Positions 1-12,397 are shown, counted from the first letter of the stretch. The stretch is DNA of 64,000 bases from Solen grandis (GCA_021229015.1 CM037781.1:39725897-39789896); one strand, 5' to 3'. Notes: a model not told the origin generated them from the sequence alone. Numbers and translations: made by a program.

Positions 1-2150
1 AGCTTATTGGCCCAGAGGTCTACTTTCTTTTCTCTGAAAGATTTCATTTTTAGTCACGTGGTTATGACGTCATTTAAAGGACAAAATCCTATTTTTTCAA
101 AGATTTCCCTCGCTCTGGCATCATACATTTTGTGTCAATTTTAATGAAATTGAAACTGCAGCGATAAAAATGTATCTTTTCATACATTAAATCATTTTCA
201 GTTTTCATTGGCGTCATATGACGTCAGATTTGACGTCAGCTTCAAAAGTTTGTTCGCGCTCTAGAGCCTTCAATATTGGTCCGATTATCTTGATATTATT
301 ACAAAAGGTGTATTTTAGGATGTAGATGTCCACTTTGGCATTCAAATTTCCAAATCCAAAAAGATTAAGATTTCATGGCAATACCGAGTTTCGAACTTTG
401 GTCAAAAATTAAATTTAATTGTTACAAAGCCCCCTGATGCGTTACAAACATGAAAATTGGACAGCATATCGGCATAGAAGTTTACATTCTATTTTCTGAA
501 TGATTTCCTCTTTAGTCACGTGGTTATGACGTCATCAAAAAGACAAACTATTCTTTAAAGATATTTTTCGCTCTGGTATCATGAATTTAAAGTCAATCTT
601 AATTATATCTTCAAAATTGATAGAGTTAAAATTGAAGTGATGCATGCTGCAAGAAATGTTTGTTTTGTCACGTGATTATGACGTCATGCATACTTAAGCA
701 AGAATTATTTTGAAAAATCATATAAAATCGCCAATTAGACCAATGAACTTAAACTTTTCAAAAATGTCGAAACTTAGTACGTTTATAAGGTCTTGAAAAT
801 TTAAAGTGATTATGTCATCAAACATGGCAGTTATTCATGTTTGATGGAATGCCTACTTGAAAAAATGGAAACAGACCTGTTCGCATTCTCGAAGATACTT
901 TTTTTTCTTGTTTAATAGAACGTTAGCTGAACATGTCCTTGCAAAAAAGATATTTTTCTTTAGTCACTTGTTTTTGACGTCGATAAAATATAAAAATCAT
1001 TCATTTCAATACGTATTCGCGCTCTAGCGTCATGAGTATTGATGCCAATCTTAAGCATACCTTAAAGAATTTATGTTGTGTCACTTGTTTACGACAACAT
1101 TGATTTGTAAGCAAATATATTAAAAAGATCATAAGATTGTATATATTAACTGTAAATAAGTAATATTGCCGTACCTTGTCATGCGCAAAAAGTCCAGAAA
1201 AGTGATTACGTTATCAAACATGACTTATTCATGTTTTTCGTAAAAGGGCTAATTCATGGAAATCTATTAATTTGCAGAAAGAAATAAGTGGTCATTGGGT
1301 TGGTTGAGCAAGATCCGATTGTTCTTTTGCAGGAATGAATGCCTGCGTTGAATAGTGAATTGTGATACGTTTTTTGAGTAAATGAGTCGCATTTACGATG
1401 AATTAGTATAATTATACTAGAGCCAGAAAACCTTTATGGATATCTTATTGCATTTGCTATCACGGCTTTCTGCAAACCTGAAGAAAATGACAAATACATG
1501 TATATCTTCCTATCGATTTTTTGTTTTCTAAATGTTTGACGGTTTCTTTTTCTAAATCTCTAAAAATAAGCAAATATACAAAGCAAATGAATAGTTGAAA
1601 GTTTCAAGACTTTTATAATGTTAATAACATAGAAATAAGAAATTATTTTCATTATTTTGCTTACACCTATGCCTTTGTTTCCATCTAATTTTGCAAATGT
1701 AAAACTCAATTAATTTAAAGGTTGAAAGTAATCGATTCTTTTTTACAATTTCAATTGTGGATCAAATTGCAATGAATACATGTTAAGTCATATGCTTACA
1801 AAGATATTAAATAAAGAATAAAAAAAAAATTAAAATCGATTGAATAACGTAAGAAAACAATTCTTGAGGATATTATTATCTTAAAATTTTCCTGTTTTTT
1901 TTTCCTCTGAATGATAGAAAACGGGTGCATAATCAAATAAGATCCATATTTATGCTTTCTCAATATCTTCTTAAGAAGATGAAAATGAAAAAAAAAAAAA
2001 AAAAAAAAAAAAAAAGATTTAAAGCTAATTTTTGAACATAATCGTAAGTATATATTTAAGATAATGATGATTTACATATTAAATCATACATTATGATGCA
2101 TCATTATTCCTTTTTTTGTATTAACTTATATATTTAATTTATAATTGTTA
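1..2150 (+). repeat. Left arm of a large inverted repeat, unclassified dispersed repeat family
   Basis: The reverse complement of 45,225-46,995 matches this stretch over most of its length. 1-455 and 456-785 are two units of a repeat whose units start near TTGGACAG and carry a CACGTG box followed by TGACGTCA. 1,473-2,150 matches the inner part of the right arm. The left arm has about 690 bp (783-1,472) that the right arm lacks, including another degenerate GTCACTTG/GACGTC unit. An A-run of about 27 lies near 1,990-2,014. No coding region is seen. It is probably a transposable element present twice in opposite orientation; the class is unknown. Confidence 0.8.
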
Positions 2151-2435
2151 TGCATTTCAACCCAAATTTAAAAAGTCTGCTGATTCTACATTTGCGGGGC
2201 TAACGGGTAGTTTTGCATTTACTCCCATTTCTCCTTACAAACCTATCAAAACTCATGACCTTTGCTTTATTTTTTTCAGATACATGTAGGTCTTTACACT
2301 CAAAGCACAGATTTGAGTATGATGATAAATGTGACTCTCAAAAGCAAAGATAAATCTGTAACTTCCTTAAATTAAGAAATTCCAAAGGGGTCAATACGAG
2401 AATATGGCTAAAAACGGTAGTTTGCCTCCTTAACG

Positions 2436-2600
2436 CCTCACCGACAGTATATTAGTCAATTGAAGACTAGCTACAGCATCATGTCGTAAATAGTTGACAT
2501 TAGTTTACGCCTAGGCACATAATCCTGGCAATCGGGTAATCACTTTATATTTACTGAGCGCCTAGCAGGGGGCAACCAGTACCGTCTTGCACTTACTTTG
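2436..2600 (-). mobile_element. Fragment of tRNA-derived SINE family 2
   Basis: Shares the pieces CACCGACAGTAT and CCTAGCAGGGGGCAACCAGTA with the copies at 35,731-36,505 and 52,600-52,890, in the same order. The tRNA-like head seen in those copies is missing here. Old and diverged. Confidence 0.5.
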
Positions 2601-3658
2601 AAATGTTCATTTATCCTTAAAAGTATGTTATTTCAATTCAATTTGTCTGATTTGTTGCGTTTACAAACATACTCATTTATAATGATACTGAGATTGTTTT
2701 AAACGCAAGCTTTTGGGCTGAACACACCCGGTAATATACAATATTTATTCCAGAAATTGTTTGCAGTATCTTTCTGAAATTATAATCATGATATCGCTTC
2801 AAAATATATGTTTAGTTTTAGCAAAATCAGAGAGCTTTAAATTGGTGCACGCTTTTGGGACTGGCTTCGTGTGTTCTATTTGTGTGTGAATATGTTTATT
2901 TGTTTTATTTTATTCCTGACATATAAATTTCTGTATATAAGTTTGATTCTTTGCATTATATATGTTTTTTACCAATATTTCATGTTTAAGTAATTAGTAA
3001 TAAGAATAAGATAATAAAAGTTGAATCGGACCTATGCTCATTTATTTAAAAATATACCAATTAACAGAATTCAACCGCCCAAAAATAGTTTCCGTTTATA
3101 TAACTCTCAACTTAATATCTTTCAAAAGATTGAAATTGTTACAAATAAGAAAATACGTACGAGATCTTCAAAAGTAGAAAGATTACGATGTATTATCTAG
3201 TATTTCTATACTCAATAGCCCGTTATAATAAGACAATGATACAATATAGTTCCTACAATTTTACCAACTCTTGCAATTTCCTACCTGTGTAAAACTAGAT
3301 CATTGTACATTTGAATATTACAATAAAATCGTGCAATCCAGACAGTAATTTAAAACTCAAGACATCGGTAGGCATGCTCACTACCATTGTACATGCACAT
3401 CATTTTCGTTAAAATACCTCAATATTTTTAATATATGATTTACCTTTACGTTTCTTTAGAACACACATAGAAATCTTGATTTTAATTGCTGAGAAGCCAA
3501 TTAAAACAGACTATAACATGTTACAACGATCTTAAGTTTATTTATTTTAATCAAACTCTTACTACAAAAACTAATCACTTGCAAATACATATCAATTTGA
3601 ACAAACATACCATTTTGTACTTCTGACCTAAGTTAATGATGTAAAATCTTTTACACAG
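2601..3658. other. AT-rich spacer upstream of gene A, no gene seen
   Basis: No conserved coding frame. No ATG-GTAAG leader exon like those at 20.5, 21.6, 41.9 and 42.8 kb was found, so the first exon of gene A is probably upstream of the window or lost. Confidence 0.5.
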
Positions 3659-3809
3659 GCACAAAGGTCCCGACCAATGGTAGTGGCAGCCATTGACTTT
3701 GGCACGACATACTCTGGTTGGGCGTTTTCCTTCATGCACGAGTTCAAAAGTGACCCATCAAAGGTTTCGTCAAAGCACTGGCAAGGAGGCGATCTCTTGT
3801 CTCTTAAAG
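3659..3809 (+). CDS. HSPA12-like: Gene A, first conserved coding exon (phosphate-1 loop)
   Basis: Acceptor TTTTACACAG, donor AAAG/GTGAGA. It encodes AQRSRPMVVAAIDFGTTYSG and on to LLSLK. The exon opens in phase 0 directly after the acceptor, so it expects an ATG-terminated exon upstream. An internal ATG at 3,677 could act as a start only in this copy; gene B has TTG there. Confidence 0.85.
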
Positions 3810-6800
3810 GTGAGATTGCATATCGCAATTTTAAGCAGTAAAAAAAATGAAGATGTTTATGTGTAGTGTTATAAATATTATAAATATTCCTCAATATGTT
3901 TAAGGGTTAACTACATGTAACTTGACTGAATCGTTCATGGATGTTAGTTTGATGAAATATAAAAGTGATGTATTTGCAAATAGACAATTACGTTTGATGT
4001 TTAGATATCTGACCAAAACTCTTATTAATATTTATGTCCTGTGACCGCATGTATTCTTTATATAATTTACACTCAGTTTGTAACATAAACATTTGATACT
4101 CGTACCATCCATTTCGTGTTATAAGTTTGGTATTTTTACCTTACTTTCTGCCATTTCTTATCATGAATTTTCCCTTTCGTTCCATAAGTATTCAAGGTTA
4201 AAAGTATCATGTTTGTTTAAATGAAAGCATCTGCTACACAAACTCTATCAGTGCTTCCACCCAGGGATTTAACGCTTTTGACAATAATGTAGAATATTCT
4301 TATTTGTGTTGCATGTTCGATGGCTCCTGTTGCAAATATGAGAAACGGCAATTTGTTGCCTATAACCCAAGTCATGGTGTCTCATTAAGTTCCGTTGGGA
4401 ATTTTGTTGTAACGTGAAAAGCAAACGTAGAACAACGTTGCTAATACGTTGCGTAGCGTTGTACCAAAGTACAATGTAGAACAAACCAACTTTGATATAT
4501 GTTGCGAGCTGTCATACGTGTCGCGCCTTGACATCATCACGTGTCACATGGCAAAAGAAACACACAAAAATTCAGCTGAAATTTCTAAGTCGTGGTTGTT
4601 ATACGGGACACAAATGCGCGGCTACGACGAGACACTATGACTGGGGCAAATGAAAACGCAATACACAGCATATCAATCCTTGCAAAAGAACACAAACACA
4701 GTCAGTCATACAAACGGACACAAATTAATATAACGCAATCCCTTAAGTCATAGAATGTTAGTGTATAATGTTCAATAATTGAGACTATTAGAATATTAAG
4801 GCTATGAGATAATTTGGTTAAAGACATTGGCAAGTCTTTTGGACAGATTCACAGTGTAAAACAAAAACAAATAATTTTAATTTATATTTTTTGTTCAACT
4901 AATCAAATGCCTATATAATAAATTGGTGATTTTGTCTGCAAAAATCAGTCTTTCCGTTTACCGTTTATTTGATACTTCAACACTTTATCTTATTATTATT
5001 AATAAAGTTGTAACTTAAAAAAGTATGTATACAAATAACATGAATAACCAATTTCATTTTCATTTTTTATATCATAACAAAAAAATAACAACAACAACAT
5101 TTTGTTCAGTTAATAATTAACATTTTAATCAAAAGAGAAATTGATACAATACATAATTACTTAAAATTACAATGACTGCATAAATGTTAGCATCTCGAAA
5201 TGTGAGGGTTAAAACCTTATATAAGCGGTATATTAAAGGCGATGCAAAACCTTTTATAAACACTGCTACTCAAGTAAAGCTCTGCAAATAATTGTTCACA
5301 TCACTTAACACTATTTGCAGTAAGTATTAACAATAATAAAATGCTACCAAATAAGATCGATAAAAAACACTTTCTTTGAAACTTGATAAAAGAATATGTA
5401 ATATACAAAATAATTCATATAGTACGAAATGGTAAATTTATGGAAAAATTTAATAGACTGGCGGAAGAAGTAATATGCTATGGTTTTTTATATTTAATGA
5501 CTAACTTTGCTCAATTTCACGTATTCGAATCCCTGCAAAGCATTTCAATAAAAATAGAAAAATTAACAGAGGTTTTGCAACTCTAATTATATTATAGTTG
5601 CCAAAAGGAAAAAATACAAAACCCATTTAAAAAAAATTTTTCCTTTTTATTTCCGATTAAAAGGTCCACAACACTCTTATCAGAAAATATGACGTAACAC
5701 TTGATAGCTTTGGATATGACGCTGAAAACAAATATGTGGGATTAACAGACAAACAAAACTGGTACTTCTTTCGGAGATTTAAAATGACGTTGTTCGACAA
5801 CTCAGTAAGTGTTTTAATGGTCGCCTTTGTCCTTATATATCAAACGCGTGATTTAAGCAATCCGTTTTTTTAATTATATTGTATATCTAAATAAATAATA
5901 CAAAAAATAATTAAGTTTCTATTAAAAAAAATATTGACATATGCCGTACCTTTTTACCTTAACTATATATTATATTCTGATATTTTTTACTGGTTTTGAT
6001 GAAAATCAAGACGTGCTTATAACCATTGTCAATTCTTAATCCGAATGTATACCGTGTTGAAAGTAATATGAAGTTTTCAGTTCAGTTTTTCAAACCGAAA
6101 ATTTTGTTATTAGTATCTATTGACATTGCTTTCGTTGATATGAATTGCATGCTTATATACCTTGTATGTACGATAATTCTGATTACCTAGTTAAACATGC
6201 CATTTAATTTTGGCATATCATTTTCAAGATAATGTGTCAATATTTTGTATTTCAGACATTAAACCGAAATACCATGCTAACAGATGCTGGTGGAAAATCT
6301 TTACCTGCAATAAAGGTTTTCTCTCTCTGTATAAGATATTTGAAGGAAGACTTTATGGCAACAATGAAGGACCAGACGGACATTTCTTACATTGGAGACA
6401 ATGAAATGCATGTGGTCCTGACTGTTCCAGCAATATGGAGTGATGCTGCTAAACAATTTATGCGAGAAGCAGCAATAGAAGTAATAATAGATTTAAATAT
6501 ATGAATTTTGATAATATAGACATATCAGTGCTAGAATCTAGTTTCATCAAACCTTTGCTATTGTAGGATTTGTTCACGTTTACATTGACTAGTACGTTTA
6601 GAAAAAAATGATGTATCGATCTTAACTAATAGAAACCATCAAAAGAAGTTAATGCATACTACCAGTAAAGCTCCCTTACTTAAAATAGGTTTACAAAAAG
6701 CCACTTTTAGGTCACAGTCAAGTATATTCATGTTTAAGTTAAGGTACTGACAAAGAAAAACATCGTCTGTATTAAATACCAAGGTCACATGGAGGTTATT

Positions 6801-9800
6801 TTCATGTTTCTCTATGTGAGAAATTACTGTTCAGAAGAATACTGTACGGGAATATGCATTTGATATGTGAAGGGACATACGTACATATTATAATTCATTC
6901 TTTCATTATCATTAGACTATCAAATAAAGATAAATGTCAAGATTACTTAGAGATCTGTGTCACGGGAATTTGGTTAAGTATATGACTATTTTTCAAGGGA
7001 ACTGAAGGGACGGAAGAGATTCTCCTAATGATTTATTATTTGAAGTCTGTATACATTGAAAGGTCAAAGAAAGGTCAATAATGGCGATTCATAAAACATG
7101 TAAATAGTGTGTTCGTCACAAAGGAGTAAGTGCGCGGCGTATAATAATTAAAACAAAGGATTATATGTATATATAGATATAAGTGCGTGCTTTAATGAAA
7201 ATCGAAACCATTTATATCACAATAACTTTGACGTTTGCAGGGAGGGTTAAGTGACGACAATCTGGTGATAGCCCTTGAGCCAGAAGCTGCCTCAATATAT
7301 TGTCAACACCTGTCGATAAGGCAGATAGAGGGATCAGGTGATGTGTCCATGAGTACTCTAACAGAGGGAACAAAGTACATTGTCTTAGATGCTGGAGGTT
7401 AGCTATCAATTGAAATTTCTGATATTTTCTGTACACTGTACATATTTCAGAATTTTTATATTATATAGAATTGTTTTATTAATACAAGATTAATGTTTCA
7501 ATGAATTGTTTAAAAAAAACTTGGCTATTTTTGTGCATATATGGAGATGTATTTTTTTCTACAATTTTAGATGAAATATATTAGTTTGGCAAGTATGTGT
7601 ATTAATGAGAAGTAATCAAGTTATTGTATGATGTAAGTAAAAACGACTGGATCGAATGAAATGATAATTACACTTTTTAACATTTTGCCATGTCTACATA
7701 TATTTTGATATTTCAATTTAGGGGGCACAGTTGATGTGACAGTGCATGAGGTACTCGGAAACGGCCATCTAAAAGAAATCCATGCGGCTAGTGGAGGAGC
7801 GTGGGGAGGCACAAAAGTAGACGAGGCCTTTGTACAGTTCATGGAAGTTATTGCTGGTCAGTACATGTGTAATTGCGATTTGCTATGTTAATATTTAGCT
7901 AAAAAGAAAATACACAATGTGCCATTGCATATTACTACTCTTATACTGTTGTTTTGTTTAACTAAGCAGAACATATTACCTCTTTACATGGCACATAATT
8001 ATTACATGCAAATACACAAATTTACATAACAGAGTAGATGATACGGTGATATGTACAAACTGGTATTATTTAGATATTTGTCTCGACTGATGAGAGAAAT
8101 AGATATAGGTGGAGAGAATATGTGTGTCCCTACGTTGTAATTAGCAAATGGTTTAGAGTTTATTTGGGGTTGGTCTTGGCAGGTGATGAAGAATTCAGTG
8201 ATAATTGTAATTCTGAAAGTCAAACGTGTTTAGTTTTTATATATACATGAAATTGACAACATATCGTTACTAATTGTTTTGTTAATTTTAATTAGACTGT
8301 GTATCTTGCACGTTTCAGTCCATGAAAATAGATTACGTCACATAACTTTGTCTATTTAGAAATTATGTGTAAACGATTTATTGTGTTATTAATTTCAGAC
8401 CCTCAATGCATAGTTGGTGCGACATTACTTGCAATTACATATAACTCTTTTGTGTCGATATGTTTGATTATTGCGAGTGATAACATAAACTATGGTAGCA
8501 TCGGCTTATGAACCTTTCTATCATAGTACATTCAATGATGTGACTATTGCATATTTTTAATGTGTGCGAATATTACATGTGTGTGCGTTTACTTTAATTA
8601 TTTTGACCAAGTGTGCATGCTTTTGAAAGATTTTGAAAAATCGCGACTTTTAAATGCAACACTCTTCGGCATGGAGGTTTGAAAGTCATGTAAACAATAA
8701 AAAATGACTGCGTCCGGCAGCTGTATAAAAGGGCATTTATGATTGGTTTTAAAAACGTGATGCGACCTATAAAATGACATAATTTGACACACCCTAAACG
8801 ACCAGGTTCAGCTATAGATGATCTATCGATCGGCCGTGGATATTCGACGATGTAAATACGAAAAAGAAAAAAATCTACTTGAAGACAAACATACTAACGG
8901 TTAATTCATAATAGTTCCATTTATCCAAATGAATGGTTTATATATCTTACTCCATTTTTACTCTTTTTTTTTGGGGGGGGGGGGGTGGAGCAAAATTAGC
9001 TCCATTTGTAACATTTAATAACATTCTTGGCTTTTTGTTGCAGAAATTCCTTCAATAGATTTAAATGGTTGCTTTCCTAAAACATTGAAAAGAACGTATA
9101 GGTCACCGAATCCATTTAAAAGCTATTGAGCTGTTTCTATGGTAACTGTCTGACGAGAACAAACTGTAAAATTTGTGAAACAATTGATTTCAAATAAATA
9201 AACTATTTGAAATGGATATATGATAATTAGGCCAAAAATAATATGTGTGGTTCAGGGAACTTGACCGACCCTAAGTTTTATATATTTTTAGTACGAAGTT
9301 TTTGGGTACGAATTTTCATCCTAAAGGTCGAATACATTTGAGGACGAATCGGTAGCGTCACCGGCAAAATGGCGGACATTTGTCCGTCGAATGTATTTGC
9401 AGATATCGGCTACTATCTAAAATGACATTTGAAATGGACTGAGGAAAAATAACGTAGACTGGATCTTCAACATCCTGTGTCGGTATACAAATTTACAATA
9501 AATCAGGCAAACCCGTCACATGTAAACAAAAATAATGGACTAGTTCTCCAGTGTTGCTTATCGGAGACCAATCTAACGCCTGAAGCATGTAATCAAATAA
9601 ACCAGTCAGTTCGCAGGTGCGCGATCTTGGCCTTGTCAGATTAAACTTGCCACATGTTTTATGACAGGGATAGGGGGACTGTATGTTGTTTTAACAATTA
9701 TCTGGTACAGTGGGTTTAGTATTTAAAGATCAATTAAGATGAAAGTAGGCTCATTTGCAAAATCATATTGAATAGCCTGTTAGCTCTCCAGGATCAGAAA

Positions 9801-12397
9801 AATGAGCGTTGTGATAGCATATTACTAAGAAAGTAGAAAATGCTTTTTGGAAAATACTCAATTCAGCATAAGTTACAGTGGGTAAAATTATGTTAAAAGA
9901 AATCTTAGTGAAAAACAGCACATAACCAGAGCCAAAGTTTAGGACAACATATATTATGCATATAGTGCTTCATGTGATCACAGGAGTTTGGAGTTCTATC
10001 AATAAATAAGTATGATAAAGTAAACGATAAGCCCAGTACATAATAAAAACACACACAAGGAGTGTTTTTATGGTGGCATATTTCTGCCAGCCACTTATTC
10101 ACTTAGCTATGTCGAAACTTTTCTGAAATATTGTCACATATTCAGTTATTATCTAGCAAGTAGAAAATTTTCAAGTTATCCACTTAGGTTTTTTAAGAGG
10201 AATACTCTGTCTGTTAGTGCCCACTACTGCCAATCACATATTCACTTAGTTTAACTGGATATCATGCTTTTTTCCAGATAATTAAGTGAAACAATGCCTG
10301 TTATCCACATAATTTAACTGAATAACTTGAAGAAAAAGGCGAGATATCTACTTATCTTAAGTGAATATATAGCTGGCAGTAGTGGGCACTAACAGGCAGT
10401 TTTGTCCTGTTATGATAGAGGATAACACGAAAGTTTTCTACTTGCCAGATACTAACTGAATATGTGACAATTTTCCAGAAAAGTTTCGACATAGCTAAGT
10501 GGATAAGTGGCTGGCAGAAATATGCCACCATATTTTTATTATGTGAGGGGCTTATCTTTTACTATATCACACTTATTTATTGATAGAACTTCAAACTCCT
10601 GTAATGTGAAATACACGTAAGAATTAATGATAAACAGGGAATGATTTTATAACAGCAGTGAAAATGCATGAATTGCTTCATGTATAATAGTTGTTATTCA
10701 TATATGAGATTTATCAATAAGAATTCTTAAAATAACAGCTGCTGTATATTGCGCGATTTAAGAATCTCCCTCATAATTATCAAATCTCCCTCATTAACAT
10801 AAAAAATGGTTCACAGGTAAGATTAAGTACAAAGTTTCGTTTGCCATTCAAGCTAAGCATGAGGAATTAGAGGTTGAAGTTATGGCCAATACCTCAAAAA
10901 CACGAGGAACTGGAACTTTGCATGTTTGCCTCATGTAAACAAGCGTATCTAATGTCGGTGTACAGTTGTTAGTTCCCCACAGCTAAATGTAAATGGGCGA
11001 GGAGAACACCCAGCCTGTTTGTTGCAACATTAATAATCATGATGTTCTGAGCGTTTTCGAATGCAATCGGATTGTTTCCAACTATGTTAGGTAAACTTTG
11101 GTAAACTTCGTGTGAACTGGTCAGTCGGTGTTTTTTTAGATATACGTATAATCATATAACTTTGACTGGTCCAATCTTTCGACTTTACTGGAAATGTTAA
11201 TTTTGCGCGCTTTATATTCACACAGTAATTTAACATACAAATTTTTGTCAAGATTGGAAGAGTGAAATGTTGGCGCGAATACATTTTTAAATGATGTTAA
11301 TATACGTCATTGACGTTTCAGTTGTTTACATATGCTTCATATTTACACAAACATCTATATAAAGGATAAAACAACAAATAGTTATGTAAAGTAATAATTT
11401 AACTCTTCTCTATGTATGTATATATGTATGTGTCTGTATGTTTGTGATTATTCATATCTTTGTTATTGTAGGAAAAGAGGTATTTGGAGAGTTGCGGAAA
11501 ACGTACCCTGAAGAATTTCTTGAGCTCATGCGTGACTTTGAAGTTCGAAAAAGGGGAGTTAAGGCGGGGGATACGAACGCGGTAGCAATAAGAATTCCAG
11601 CATTGACATTTTCAGATATTTGCTCTGATAAAAGACATCCTTCAGTAAATGAAACTTTATCAAAGTCTCGATACCAAAACAATGTCACTCTCGAAAGAGG
11701 CAAACTGAGTATTGACTCCGAAATATTCAAAGGTTTTTTCACAGAGACATTGGAAAACATAGCGAAGCATATTTCTGAACTCTTAGAAAAGCCTGATGTA
11801 GAGGCCAGCTTCGGAATACTGATGGTCGGAGGGTTTTCTGAAGCCTTCATGCTGAAAGACAAGATCAGGACAACTTTTACTGGGAAAAAAATCATCATTC
11901 CACAAGATCCAGGACTTGCGGTTCTCAAGGGTGCAGTTATCTTTGGCCATAAGCCAGAATCCGTTTCACAGAGAATCAGTAGGTTTACTTACGGTTGTAA
12001 TATAACAGTTGCCTTCAAGGAAAATTTTCATCCGCCATCAAAAAAGATGTTTTATGAAGGAAAGCCGTACTGTGACGATGTTTTTTCAACCTTGATACGA
12101 ACCGGAGAGTGTCTGAAAGTTGGTCAACGGAAAGACTGCGGAGTGTACTACCCCATAACTAAAGACCAAACTAGAGTCGAATTTACATTTTATGTTGCGA
12201 AAGACGAAGAGCCTTACTATGTGACAGATGACGGATGTATGAGAGTCGGCCATCTTTCTATCGATACACCCATTAACCGAGACAGTAAACGGAATATTCG
12301 TTTTACAGTCATTTTCGGGGGAACAGAGATAAAAGTTGAATGCACTCATGAAGACACAGGTGAAACAAAACATCATGTTATTAACTTTCTTGGCTAA
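3659..12397 (+). CDS. HSPA12-like: HSPA12-like gene A (divergent HSP70 ATPase family, heat shock 70 kDa protein 12A/B-like), six coding exons, frame-disrupted
   Basis: The exons are 3,659-3,809, 5,664-5,804, 6,256-6,480, 7,241-7,397, 7,722-7,856 and 11,472-12,397, all with GT/AG borders and phases 0-1, 1-0, 0-0, 0-1, 1-1, 1-end. With one Met from a leader exon and the frame corrected, the product is about 579 residues. Seen in order: the phosphate-1 loop AIDFGTTYSGW (near residue 13), VLTVPAIWSDAAKQF, the connector ALEPEAASIYC, the phosphate-2 loop LDAGGGTVDVT, ASGGAWGGTKVDEAF and the adenosine motif LMVGGFSEAF (near 390). This is an HSP70-type nucleotide-binding fold ending without a classical substrate-binding domain, as in HSPA12A/B; it is probably cytosolic. 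Exon two has lost 2 bp net against gene B, so the spliced frame meets TGA at 5,690. Introns are 1,854, 451, 760, 324 and 3,615 bp. A possible AATAAA lies at 12,905. It is a pseudogene unless the deletion is an assembly error. Family assignment is secure; function is unknown. Confidence 0.85.
3810..5663. other. Gene A intron 1, nothing else recognised
   Basis: AT-rich. Open frames inside (for example 4,449-4,640 and 5,383-5,586) have no recognisable similarity and look like chance. Confidence 0.5.
5664..5804 (+). CDS. HSPA12-like: Gene A, second conserved exon, with 2-bp net deletion
   Basis: Acceptor TTAAAAG, donor CTCA/GTAAGT. The 3' part encodes TLDSFGYDAENKYVGLTDKQ and then NWYFFRRFKMTLFDNS, matching gene B. 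The first 20 bases are 2 shorter than in B (ACAACACTC against AACAACTGCAC), so entry in phase 1 reads to TGA at 5,690-5,692. A further in-frame codon is missing relative to B in the middle. No alternative acceptor that restores the frame was seen nearby. Confidence 0.75.
6256..6480 (+). CDS. HSPA12-like: Gene A, third conserved exon
   Basis: 75 codons, phase 0 to 0, acceptor ATTTCAG, donor GAA/GTAATA. It encodes TLNRNTMLTDAGGKSLPAIK through VLTVPAIWSDAAKQF to AAIE. The VPAIWSDAAKQ block corresponds to the VPA-(Y/W)-x-D-A region of HSP70 ATPase domains. Confidence 0.88.
7241..7397 (+). CDS. HSPA12-like: Gene A, fourth conserved exon
   Basis: Acceptor GTTTGCAG, donor GGAG/GTTAGC, phase 0 to 1. 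It encodes GGLSDDNLVIALEPEAASIY and on to IVLDAG, the first half of the phosphate-2 loop. It is four codons longer than the gene B exon; the extra codons lie in the segment IEGSGDVSMSTL. Confidence 0.85.
7722..7856 (+). CDS. HSPA12-like: Gene A, fifth conserved exon (phosphate-2 loop)
   Basis: Acceptor CAATTTAG, donor GCTG/GTCAGT, phase 1 to 1. It encodes GGTVDVTVHEV, NGHLKEIHAASGGAWGG and FMEVIAG. The split glycine joins exon four to complete DAGGGTVD. Confidence 0.88.
7857..11471. other. Gene A intron 5, expanded
   Basis: 3,615 bp against 449 bp for the same intron in gene B. It holds a foldback repeat (about 9,974-10,606), a T9/G13 run near 8,967-8,985 and AT-rich sequence with no convincing coding frame. 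Confidence 0.7.
9974..10606. mobile_element. Foldback (long inverted repeat) element in gene A intron 5
   Basis: The left arm, about 9,974-10,245, and the right arm, about 10,365-10,606, are imperfect reverse complements. Examples are AGTGCCCACTACTGCCA at about 10,217 against the same read in reverse at about 10,375, and GCTATGTCGAAACTTTTCTG at about 10,107 against its complement near 10,478. The inner 100 bp forms the loop. No transposase. It looks like a MITE or foldback insertion and may explain part of the extra intron length. Confidence 0.8.
11472..12397 (+). CDS. HSPA12-like: Gene A, last conserved exon (C-terminal half of ATPase fold and tail)
   Basis: Acceptor TTATTGTAG, ends at TAA 12,395-12,397. 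It encodes about 308 residues in one intact frame, starting GKEVFGELRKTYPEEF. The adenosine-binding motif ILMVGGFSEAFMLKDKI is followed by PQDPGLAVLKGAVIFGH, and the product ends HHVINFLG. The open frame runs 34 bases into the intron upstream, but the acceptor and the gene B parallel fix the exon start. Confidence 0.92.

Noticed and set aside
4449..4640. Small coding gene in gene A intron 1
   Set aside because: No motif, no conservation in the matching intron of gene B; chance length in AT-rich DNA.
11452..12376. Long minus-strand frames opposite the last exon of gene A
   Set aside because: They are shadows of the HSPA12-like exon, which has splice support, conserved motifs and a paralogue.
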